64,000 nt of DNA from Timema cristinae. Lineage: Eukaryota > Arthropoda > Insecta > Phasmatodea > Timematidae. Position numbers and translations under genes: made by a program. Positions 20,406 to 31,420 of this stretch are shown here, one piece after another (position 1 is the stretch's first letter; each line of letters begins with the position of its first letter). Location of the stretch: positions 125,618,132 through 125,682,131 of the forward strand of contig JBCFYV010000012.1 in assembly GCA_039000515.1 (NCBI GenBank). Reading direction: 5' to 3'. The notes beneath the pieces were generated by a model that did no database searches, had not been told where the DNA came from, and saw only the letters and a program-made list of their open reading frames with translations.

Positions 20406-23297
20406 AACTTCAAATAACAGCCGATATCAGATATTCTTTTTAACGTGAATACAGAGCGAGCCAGTTCCTCGATAAAATGATGGGCGAGATATCTACCTAA
20501 TTCATAATGAGTTTAAATGATATTTATTTATTTCCTAATGCCCGAAATTATATGATTTACTCGCTTTGCTCACTGTGGGCTCCGCCCCCCAACCCCAGTG
20601 GGTGTAAACTAATGTTATTCCAGCGTTGTTTTGAACGTTGATTTATTTTTACAATTTTATGATTCTAGATGTCCCATTATTGTGTCAGAAAATTTAAAAA
20701 ATGTGTGGAAATTGTGCAAAATTTACCTAAAATCAAAAAATCTATCTCTGGTGCAATCCGTTTTTTGATAGGTCTTAACGTTTAGTCACACGAGGCCTCC
20801 AAAGAAAGATCCGCACCGACTTTAAAGTTAGTTGTTGCTTCACCATTTTGAGTTTTTTTCGGGGGTTAAAAATTAATTTTTTTACTTTTTGAGTTTCCCC
20901 GTCGGTTACAGGCTAGAAGCTATAATTTGGCCAAATGTCAAGTTTCTAGCTCATCTTTAAGAGGGTGAACACTAATGTCAGTGAGTGAGTGAGTATAGTG
21001 ATTAAACTGAAATAAAACAAAGTAAAAATAAGTGTTGAATGGTTACTGACTTTGAGCTTACCACAACATGGTCAATCAATATAAAGCACAATTTACTCTC
21101 AGACCCAAAGGAATTTATCGCATGTTCTGCCGAAAAACACTCTTATTTCCTATTATTGTATACTTACACTTCCAAATCAAGGAAAAAGTTTGTGTATACT
21201 AATATACTCAATTAACAGTGTTGCACAATTTCTCAAAACAGTAATAATTTATTTCATTGTGCATCATGAACACTAAATATATTACTGTATTGTTATTTAA
21301 GATATGATATAAGAGCGTAGGCCTACCACTGAACAAATGGTTGACATTTACTGTATTTATATATCCTTGAATTGTAAGCATTTCACTCACTACCATACTT
21401 GTGTTTTAAGTGAATTTTGATTTTTTGCAAGTACTTCATATTTTTACCATAAATAAAATACAACCATAAAAAAGGAAAATTATTAATCTTGAAATAACTT
21501 TGTTATTAAGATAAATCAAGTAAAGATGTGTGTAATGTATTTTTAGCTTTGTCATTCTTATTTGAAAGATTTACTTTTCTTTTGTGTCAACTACTCTACT
21601 CAATGTCACCAATAATTGTGTAATAAAGTTGTCCTTTGTAAAAAATATATAAAGATGTTCACTAAATAATGATGTAATCCACGTTTCCCTATTTCGCGAG
21701 TATAGTAATTGTTTTTGAATTATGATCGTTGGCTCTATCATGACATCCTTTCATTGCGTTACCTCGTGGTGGTAGGTGACGTTAATTGCAGAGAAAGTTC
21801 ACTAAATATCAAGAGTATTGTGTATAGTAATACCAATAATAATAATAATAATAATAATAATACCGTGACAAACGAGGTTAGATCGTTAAAAACTAGTGAT
21901 ATCGCTCTGTTAGCTCAACAAACACTTCCAAAGACATGAGGTAGAAGTTCCTTCTTGGGGACCCTACTCTGGGGCCCAATAAAAGTGCCTCCCGCTCCCT
22001 TAAGCTCCAGGGACAGAGGGACAGATAGACAGTCAGAACTGTGAGCGCCACTGTTTTCGGTTCAGGGGCATTTAAAACTTAAATATTCATCATAATTTCG
22101 AGGTTAACTTATTTTTCTCACGGTTACACTACTTACTCTCTATATGGAAAACTAAAAACTAAAACTAATTAATATATCTTTTATCGCATAGCCATTGAAT
22201 TAATTGGTAGCCGTGCATTTATCAGAAATAATAATGCATTGCACTATTAAGATAAATGTCTATGGAGGAATTTGAATACGTCATTGATGACGTCACCCGG
22301 CACACACCAGTTATATGTTAATGCTAAAACAGCCAAACATACATATTTTGTAAATAGTAGATTAATGAAGTTAATTGGACTAATTGGTGTGGATTTTACA
22401 GTTATTTATTACTGAAAGTTCCAAAATATGACCTGATTTTTAACCATTTAGTTTGTCTTCCATATAGCTTTGTGTATTGTGTACTTTGTGACGTCAGTCA
22501 CTCAGCCAGTCAGATGGTTGATAATACCTTCTATTGTATATACATTTATTAACACTATTGTTAATTCAGACAAATATTCGAGGTGCTAAACTTACCATTA
22601 TAAACATTAACAACGTGAATGCATGAGTAAAATTACAAATGAGAAATGTCAGCTTTGAGAAATTGAAAAATTTAATTTATTAAAGGTACCTACTCGGAAA
22701 TAATTTAAAATAATGTAAAATTAATTTCTCATTTTTACTATTTATACCTTCAAACATTTAGTCACTTATTTGATGTTTTGTCAGCGCTTTGTTACGTCAC
22801 ATTGAGGGTCATTGAATTAATGAGCTTTAGGTGATAAATTCGTTTATAGTTTTAAACACTACTTATCTAAAGTAACTATTACTGACGCAATCATATTTGT
22901 GAGGCGGAAGTTATTCTGCATGTCCATTACTGGAACCAAAATAAAGGTCAACATACAAAATACTAAACTGTAATATACTAAACAAAATATAATCTTAGAG
23001 TTTTGTTGAAAAATAAACGATTCAATAATAAAATAGATATACTTTTTGAACTTCCAAGATAAAAATTAAGTATAGTCAATAACAAAATTTGTTTAGAAGT
23101 GCCAAGTTTAAAATTTATTAAAAAGTTGGGCTTACCCAAAAATGTAAAAGGCTATAGCAGTGTCTCACTGACAGAATTTTAAGGTAATTGTAAAACCTTG
23201 TCTCATTGAGACAATAGTTATAATAGAACTGCCTCAGCCAAGATACATTTCACCTGGAACAGCAGAGAGAAGATAAAACATTAGTTAGTGAAGTGAT
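20406..23297. other. AT-rich intergenic DNA
   Basis: No supported gene over 2.9 kb. It holds an (AAT)n microsatellite at 21832-21861 and a stretch at 20.69-21.0 kb ending in GTCAGTGAGTGAGTGAG. That ending resembles interspersed repeats of invertebrates, but no second copy was found here. Confidence 0.5.
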
Positions 23298-23752
23298 GGT
23301 CATAGCTGGGGCCCTTGAAAGTCCCTGACTGGTCATAGCTGGGGCCCTTGAAGGTCCTTGACTGTCCTCATAGCTAGGGGCCTTGAAAGTCCCTGACTGG
23401 TCATAACTGGGGCCCTTGAAGGTCCTTGACTGTCCTCATAGCTGGGGGCCTTGAAGGTCCTTGACTGTCCTCATAGCTGGGGCCCTTGAAGGTCCCTGGC
23501 TGTCCTCATAGCTGGGGGCCTTGAAGGTCCTTGACTGTCCTCATAGCTGGGGCCCTTGAAGGTCCTTGACTGTCCTCATAGCTGGGGCCCTTGAAAGTCC
23601 CTGACTGGTCATAGCTGGGGCCCTTGAAGATCCCTGACTGGTCATAACTGGGGCCCTTTAAGGTCCCTGGCTGTCCTCATAGCTGGGGGCCTTGAAGGTC
23701 CCTGGCTGTCCTCATAGCTGGGACCCTTGAAAGTCCCGGACTTGCCATAGCT
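23298..23752. repeat. Minisatellite, 33-35 bp, about 13 copies
   Basis: Unit built on CATAGCTGGGGCCCTTGAAG then GTCC, with two spacer forms: CTGACTGG (33-bp units) and TTGACTGTCCT (35-bp units). First array of the tandem-repeat-rich right part of the window. Confidence 0.93.
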
Positions 23753-24599
23753 TGAAGATGGGTCATTTTAAGGTTCTTATAGTGGGGAGGAGGGGAAAAT
23801 ATACGTTTTGATTCAAATTAAACACCAAACGCCCCAAATCTAAAAGTTGATGGTCTTTCACAAGTTAACCTTTGACTAGAAAGTCGATTCTATATAATTC
23901 TATAGAACTTTCCACAATAAAATGTTTTGAATACATTCCCACGCTCAGCCCTTGCTTCGAGGATTCACCAGTAATTTATATAAATGCACTAGAAGTAAAA
24001 TAGCTTTAATTATTAATTCATTAACAAAAATAATGTTAAGGGTGCTGTATAGTAGAGAACTGAGGTTTGTTGCACACTTTTGGAAATCTAACATTATTTA
24101 AGAAGTGGTTCGATATTTTTAACTATGGTTCTCACCAAAATAGAGGCGAAAGTCATCCACAGGTTTCTGACCTGTTAAAAAGTTTAAATTTTAAATTCGA
24201 AGTTTAAAAAAATGCATCAACGTCTTACCCAAAAATGTGTACTTCTGAGATTAAAGTAAAACGTTATAAACCTAGATCTAGCGTTCCTCTATTAAAAAAT
24301 TCAAGTGTTGATACGGTTACGTTTTAGAATAATGCGATATGATTTTGTTGAGTTATCAACGTTGTTATTGTTATAATAGTAAGAAGCCCCTACGACCTTC
24401 TTAGATGGAAGACGGGGGGGGGGGGGGGGGAAGAAGGCAGATAAGCCCCACCCTCTTTTACGAGCACCCACTGCTTACGTCCAATGGTCCAAACAAGTAC
24501 GATTTGAAGTTATTCCACGTCTAAACTGCCCAACAATGGTAATGAGGATATCATCTGCATAGTTAATTATTAAATACAATAGGTACCTGTTTACTTTAC
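23753..24599. other. Non-coding stretch with a G17 run
   Basis: No gene seen. A run of 17 G lies at 24414-24430. Confidence 0.5.
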
Positions 24600-25270
24600 C
24601 TCGACTCGGAGAGAGAAATATTATGATGGTAAAAAAAATCAAAATCGAGATTATAAAATGTCAAAATTTCACCCCCGACCCCGAAAAATTTGTTTTCGTG
24701 ATTGTGTGTGTGGGTTTGTCCCTCAGCCTGGGGCCCAAACCTTTTTACCGATCCGGCTAAAACCTAGGTTTCTTTTAAGGCTCCCCCAAGAAGTTTTTGG
24801 AGTTACATATCTATCCCTAAATTTAAGAGTCGTTTACAGAAGGGGGGAGGGGGAAATGATATTTTCTCAAAATCCACTCTAACGATTTTTACTAAATTTT
24901 GATTCTAGGCATAGTTGAATATTACAAAACAAAATGACAACTCTCGTGGGTACTTTACATTAGCAGAAATGTCCTATTTGGATCGTATGTCCGTAACTAT
25001 TTGAGATACGGTACGAAATAAGGTATCGTTGTACCCAAGATGGAGAAATATTAAATATAAAACTATTTTGTTTGAAATATATTTCATTCAGACCAGTTGT
25101 TTCTGAGCTATAAGCCAATATTTAAATATTTATTCAAGTCTTTGAAAATCAAATTGATTCTTATGCTCTTTGGAGGACAGAGATGTTCCTCTTTTCACAA
25201 TGTTTCTGTGACAGTGTGTATTATTTCGTTTCACAAATATTACTAGTATTTAGTAATATCGCGAGAGAAA
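24600..25270 (+). repeat. Family U repeat, longest copy (copy 4)
   Basis: It combines the left part seen at 17.3 kb with the right part seen at 12.3 and 18.2 kb: GGAGAGAGAAATATTATGAT, GTTTTCGTGATTGTGTGTG, TTCTCAAAATCCACTCTAAC, ATGACAACTCTCGTGGG, GTAACTATTTGAGATACGG, CTCTTTGGAGGACAGAGATG, TTTCTGTGACAGTGTGTATT. This suggests a family unit of at least 650 bp. The 74-codon frame at its start is a by-product. Confidence 0.6.
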
Positions 25271-26090
25271 GTTTGTTCGGTGGGCCGTACCAATTATTTT
25301 AACACTTGTTGCAAAGTGGAGTAATGGACCCCAAGAATTTGTTGTAAATCAAACACTAATGCTAATGTTAATTGTGGTTTCAAAGCTAACACAAGTTGAA
25401 GACTCCTCTTAACCTTCGAACTTATTTACACTGTCGTTTCAAAAACAACATTTCATCTCCGACAATCTCCAAGTGGCTGCTTCACAAATCTTGTCGAAAT
25501 TCCACATTCCCCGGACCCGTCCTCGGCTCTTACGTCACGCATTTTGGATTAAATATTTTTTGATTTAACAGACGTTTTCCTGGGATAGCGAGATTGTTTG
25601 TTACCTTCGACATGTAACTGGTTATTTGTCTGGTAAATTGTGAAACTGTTTCCTAGATGTATGATTAAAACTTTTAAAAAACTTCCGTGATGAGGGAAAA
25701 GGCATTAATTCTTGAAATAACAGCGGTTAGATGAAATAACTAGAATTTTAAAGCTTTGACAAAATCTTTAAAATATATTTTAACAAGTTGTGGACTATCA
25801 TAATGTTCAGACTAAAGTTATAATTAGATCGTGTAAGCCGCTAATTTAGGTTGTTATAATATCCTAGTAGTAATTAGTAGAGAGGTTGATAACAAGATGG
25901 GATGGGGTGCCAAATATCGTGTAAAACAGTTAAGACCAGAATTGGGGGTTGAAATAAGATGTGCCGTCCACCCTTCAAAGGGGTATATTATCTGTATATG
26001 GTACAGGATATTTCTTTATTTAACATGCGAATTTATAAGGTCTTAAGAAAACAGTGGAAACTTAGATCTGAGCCATTGTCTTCGTGCCCG
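25271..26090. other. Non-coding stretch
   Basis: AT-rich sequence without a recognised gene, ending at the 31-bp array. Confidence 0.5.
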
Positions 26091-26800
26091 TGTCTCCAAG
26101 ACACTCAGATGTCTGTACTAGTGTATCCAAGACACTCAGATGTCTGTGCTAGTGTCTCCAAGACACTCAGATGTCTGTACTAGTGTATCCAAGACACTCA
26201 GATGTCTGTACTAGTGTATCCAAGACACTCAGATGTCTGTACTAGTGTCTCCAAGACACTCAGATGTCTGTACTAGTGTATCCAAGACACTCAGATGTCT
26301 GTACTAGTGTCTCCAAGACACTCAGATGTCTGTACTAGTGTCTCCAAGACACTCAGATGTCTGTACTAGTGTCTCCAAGACACTCATATGCTGTACTAGT
26401 GTCTCCAAGACACTCAGATGTCTGTACTAGTGTATCCAAGACACTCAGATGTCTGTACTAGTGTCTCCAAGACACTCAGATGTCTGTACTAGTGTCTCCA
26501 AGACACTCAGATGTCTGTACTAGTGTCTCCAAGACACTCAGATGTCTGTACTAGTGTCTCCAAGACACTCATATGCTGTACTAGTGTCTCCAAGACACTC
26601 AGATATCTGTACTAGTGTCTCCAAGACACTCAGATGTCTGTACTAGTGTCTCCAAGACACTAAGATGCCTGTACTAGTGTCTCCAAGACACTAAGATGTC
26701 TGTGCTAGTGTCTCCAAGACCCGAGAGATCCTAAGATGCCTGTGCTAGTGTCTCCAAGACACTCAGATGTCTGTGCTAGTGTCTCCAAGACACTCAGATG
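26091..26800. repeat. Minisatellite, 31 bp, about 23 copies, hairpin monomer
   Basis: Exact 31-bp period. Each unit contains AGACACT, then CAGATGTCTG, then TACT, then AGTGTCT, so nearly the whole monomer is an inverted repeat. Variation is mostly at one site (GTGTCT or GTGTAT) and TACTAG/TGCTAG, with two units carrying CATATGCTG. Confidence 0.95.
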
Positions 26801-26904
26801 TAGTGAATCCAGCTCCTTGCTATTCCCTTCCCGGGGTGCTCTAGAAGGTGGTGGACCCACGGGTGCGAGGGTTGGGAGTTCTGCGTACAAGTTGCTATTT
26901 GGAA

Positions 26905-28076
26905 TGTGGGGGTAGGCGTTATTAACTACCAGAGGTGGGCGTAGGCATTATTAACTACCAGAGGTGGGAGTAGGTGTTACTAACTACCAGAGGTGTGGGT
27001 AGGCGTTATTAACTACAAGAAGTGGGCGTAGGAGTTACTAACTACCAAAAGTGGGAGTAGGCGTTATTAACTACCGGGGTGTGGAAGTAGGCGTTATTAA
27101 CTACCGGGGTGTGGGAGTAGGCGTTATTAACTACCGGGGCGTGGGAGTAGGCGTTATTAACTACCAGAGGTGGGAGTAGGCGTTATTAACTACAAGAAGT
27201 GGGCGTAGGCGTTACTAACTACCAAAGGTGGGAGTAGGCGTTATTAACTACCTGGGTGTGGGAGTAGGCGTTAATAACTACCAGAGGTGGGAGTAGGCGT
27301 TATTAACTACTGGGGTGTGGGGTTAGGCGTTATTAACTACCAGAGATGAGAGTAGGCGTTATTAACTACCGGGGTTTGGGAGTAGGCGTTATTAACTACC
27401 GGGGTGTGGGAGTAGGCGTTATTAACTACCAGAGGTGGGAGTAGGCGTTATTAACTACTGGGGTGTGAGAGTAGACGTTATTAACTACTGGGGTGTGGGA
27501 GTATGCGTTATTAACTACCGGGGTGTGGGAGTAGGCGTTATTAACTACCGGGGTGTGGGAGTAGGCGTTATTAACTACCAGGGTTTGGGAGTAGGCGTTA
27601 TTAACTACCAGGGTTTGGGAGTAGGCGTTATTAACTACCAGATGTGGGAGTAGGCGTTATTAACTACCGGGGTTTGGGAGTAGGCGTTATTAACTACCAG
27701 AGGTGGGAGTAGGCGTTATTAACTACCGGGTGTGGGAGTAGGCGTTATTAACTACCAGGGTTTGGGAGTAGGCGTTATTAACTACCAGAGGTGGGAGTAG
27801 GCGTTATTAACTACCGGGGTGTTGGAGTAGGCGTTATTAACTACCAGAGGTGGGATAGGCGTTATTAACTACCAGGGTTTGGGAGTAGGCGTTATTAACT
27901 ACCGGGGTGTGGGAGTAGGCGTTATTAACTACCAGGGTTTGGGAGTAGGCGTTATTAACTACCATAGGTGGGAGTAGGCGTTATTAACTACCGGGGTGTG
28001 GGAGTAGGCGTTATTAACTACCAGAGGTGGGAGTAGGCGTTATTAACTACCAGAGGTGGGAGTAGGCGTTATTAAC
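26905..28076. repeat. Minisatellite, 29-30 bp, about 40 copies, three monomer classes
   Basis: Conserved core GGAGTAGGCGTTATTAACTA with three alternating linkers: CCAGAGGTG, CCGGGGTGTG and CCAGGGTTTG. Class order is irregular. The frame with repeated VINYxGVGVG is a product of the period. Confidence 0.95.
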
Positions 28077-28207
28077 TTTGAGTCGAGTTTCAATGAAAAC
28101 ATGAGTTTAGAGCTAAGAACATTATTTGTACAAGAATAATTTCAAGTAGAATTTATGAAATAGATATATTCATAAAACTTGAATAAGTAGACCTACAAAC
28201 ACAATTT
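28077..28207. other. Short non-coding spacer
   Basis: AT-rich spacer between the array and a SINE-1 copy. Confidence 0.5.
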
Positions 28208-28455
28208 TTACCCACTCCGGTGGCCGCATGGTCTAGGGCGCTACTTTCGCAGTAGGTTAGACCACCGATGATGGGGGGATGGAGGTTCGAATCTAGGTCG
28301 GGTGTACTAAAGGTTGTTTTTCTAAAATGTTTTTCCAATTTCTCTCCACACAAATGCAGGTATATATCCTCTAAATATAACCTTCCTCATCTCTAACCCT
28401 TCAGAGTAATTAGTACATAAGCGTAGAGCCTGAAGGTTAATGAGACGCCGGGCTA
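28208..28455 (+). mobile_element. SINE-1, full length
   Basis: Head CCGGTGGCCGCATGGTCTAG, B-box GGTTCGAATC, body with CTAAAATGTTTTTCC and CACAAATGCAGGTATA. It ends AATGAGACGCCGGGCTAAAA, a diverged form of the common tail. Confidence 0.7.
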
Positions 28456-30320
28456 AAATAATAAAAAGCAAACTTTATTTTGTGAAAAATTTATAATCAC
28501 ATTAATTAAAATCTTTAAATAAATTTAATATAATTATTGTACAGTTTTTTCTAATTAGATCAATGAGATAGTGAGGGACTCTTTTTGTCATGAAATTATA
28601 TATTAAAAATTTAAAAAATTAATTAATTTTTCAAGGAAAAGGTCGAAAATTCTAAGTACTCAAATTTTTCGAATTTTGTAAAAATCTTCAAGTCGAGTTC
28701 GAGCCGCTATTAAACATGATTTTCCGGTCCGAGATGCTTAACTTTGCCAGAATAAATAAATACGTTAAATTTTATTTATTTTTAACTTGAAATGAAGAGA
28801 CGGAGATAATGGCTTCATTTATTACAAATACAGGAATCCATAATGATCACTTTGAAACAACTAAAAATCTGTATTCGAGTGCAAAATAAAGTTTAACACA
28901 AAACTACACAAATTAAATAAAAATGTACATCCATATAATTAAAAAGATGTGAACGGTTGTTCAATTATAGCGCACTGAGGGGTTTTTAAAAATCAGTTTC
29001 AATCCAATTTGTGTCGATTGTGAAACTTACTTGGTGTTTGGAAAGGTGAGTGTTAATTTGCGGTGAGCTAATATTATATTGTGTAGTAAACAAGTAACCC
29101 CCCCACCATCCCCCCTCACTCTTGGTGCAGTTGAGAGTAATCATGACCTCAACCATCTTCCCTCCCCATTCCCGGCACGATGACCTTGAAGGCCATCTGA
29201 ATGACCTTGACGGTCGAAAGACGTGCCGTCACGACTAGGTATCACTCACAATGACGACACTAAGCTATACTCGGCCCATAACGTTTCATATTTTTATATA
29301 TAAAAAAGAAAGGAAACGAAACTTTTTAGAGAGAGACAGTAGAGGCGACAGCCGGCTTTAATACATCTTGCAGTCATTTTGGATCGATAGCTTTTCCCAG
29401 TGGTCCTTAACAGACACGTATCCAGAAGCCACCCCCTCCCCCGAATTCTAAACAAAAATTAAAATTATGATAAAAAGTAACAATTTTTTTTTAAAGTATC
29501 TTGTATTAGTATCATGTATTAGTATCATGGTTTGTAGTAGGAAATTTCTGAATAAAAAAATACTGTAGTAATATATTTCAGTTTCATTTTATTAATCGTG
29601 AATAATAAGTTGTAATATACTCAGGAATTCCTCCACACACGGAGATAAATATATGTTAAAATTTTGCAAAAAAATAAATCACAGTTGACCCATGATTGCA
29701 TTAACTAATAATTAATATTATTTTTACGACTTTGAATAGAAAATTTATTATTTTTTATAAAAAATATCTAAAATAAGTATAGTTTCTATTAAACGTCATA
29801 AAATGTAAATCAATTATTAGTGAATGCAAGAATGGCTCTACTTCAATATATTTTTGTACGAAATTTTTATATATTTTTCTCTCCGTGAAGGTCAGATTTG
29901 TCCCCCCCCCCTCCAACCCCCCGCGGTTACGTAACGTGATTACCTTCGTTTGACAATATTTGATGAATGAGACCCCCCTAACCCCCCCACTCTTCGAAAG
30001 AAATCTCTGGATTTGTGCTAAATCCCTAACCTGTGGGGTGTGAAGAACTTCAGGAGGGATAGGGGGAGGGGAACAATTTTGAAATAACATCAAAATTGAA
30101 GATCTTTTTTATTTAAATCACTTTTATAAAGTAATTAAGATAATTATTTCATGTGTTATTGGCAACACTACCTACCAGTTGTAGCATATTCGATGACAAG
30201 CTAAAAGTACACACGCATGTTTTTATTTTCGAGCATTCAACCCTCGGATTCGCCTCCAATTCTCCTCTCTACCCCCCTTCCCCCTCAGCCAGAGGCTCTC
30301 GAACATTTTATACAAGAGGA
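28456..30320. other. AT-rich non-coding stretch
   Basis: No supported gene. It contains short C- and G-rich tracts and the inverted G-tract motif listed separately. The 112-codon minus-strand frame at 29755-30093 spans that motif and has no recognised domain. Confidence 0.45.
29885..30000 (-). repeat. GTWACGTAAC / G-tract dispersed motif, inverted copy
   Basis: On the minus strand: GTTACGTAACCGCGGGGGG, then TTGGAGGGGGGGGG, with further runs of G on the other side (GGGGGGGTTAGGGGGG). It shares the palindrome TTACGTAA followed by G tracts with the copies near 2.2 and 47.6 kb. Confidence 0.4.
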
Positions 30321-30652
30321 ACTCTTACACCAGATAAACTACCTGCTAGAGCCCTCATAGCAGTTATTACACTAATATTACAGACATTACTCAGTGACAG
30401 TTAACTCTTACACAAGATAAACTACCTGCTAGAGCCCTCATAGCAGTTATTACACTAATATTACAGACATTACTCAGTGACAGTTAACTCTTACACCAGA
30501 TAAACTACCTGCTAGAGCCCTCATAGCAGTTATTACACTAATATTACAGACATTACACAGTGACAGTTAACTCTTACACCAGATAAACTACCTGCTGGAG
30601 CCCTCATAGCACTTATTACACTAATATTACAGACATTACTCGGTGACAGTGA
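30321..30652. repeat. 83-bp tandem repeat, 4 copies
   Basis: Four near-identical units of 83 bp begin ACTCTTACACCAGATAAACT and end TTACTCAGTGACAGTTA. There are only a few substitutions among them, so the expansion looks recent. Confidence 0.93.
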
Positions 30653-31211
30653 CGATGTTTCTAGTAATAAAACAAAGTGAGAAAGTTGCAAGATGACACA
30701 CTGATCAAATTAACAAGTAGAGTTAGGTTAAACAATATTAATTCTAAATAACAATATTGTTTGCTACCAAAGGTAAAAAACAACAGTATTTATACCTGAT
30801 AAAAAATGAAGTAGTTTTATCACTTAATCGGCTTACACATACAATTATTATTTAACATGTTGTAAATATTTCACTGTGCACTCCCCACATGCTCGTCCAG
30901 GTATATTATCATCCAAATACGTTACTCTTCCTCAACAATGGTACATGGAAGCATAAAATAGCAAGTTAGAACCTTTATAACTTATAACTCTTGAATTGTA
31001 ATGATTTGAAATCAAAGAATCACTACAACTACAGCTGTTAAATTGTGCAGTATTATTTTATTGTCAAATGGCGCCCCTGAGCTAGCTCCGAGTGATATTG
31101 TTGCCGCCATCTCTAAAAATAAACTGAGTGCACTGCCCTATTGTCAAAGAAAGAGCCTTTTCTTAAATATTAACACGTTTGTTTAAGGTCAACATTGGTA
31201 CAATTCTACTA

Positions 31212-31243
<32 letters not shown>

Positions 31244-31420
31244 GTATTGATATTATCTATCAAAAGTGGCAGCTGTGGATCACATGACTTGACGTATGAA
31301 TACGTGAAAGTATATCTAGTAACTTTTCTAGCTGTCAGATAAGACCCTTTCCAAGAAAACTGGACTAGTTCTATAATTACTAACAAACTCACCTTTTACA
31401 TGTCAGTTTTTATATCCCCT
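30653..31420. other. Non-coding stretch with (ATT)n
   Basis: AT-rich sequence without a recognised gene. (ATT)n microsatellite at 31210-31243. Confidence 0.5.

Noticed and set aside
26091..26800. CRISPR-like array of about 31-bp repeats
   Set aside because: No unique spacers lie between repeats. It is a head-to-tail minisatellite in a eukaryotic setting, and the same holds for the other arrays.
29755..30093. 112-codon minus-strand protein
   Set aside because: Its Gly/Pro stretches come from G tracts of a dispersed motif and the rest is AT-rich; no domain is recognised.
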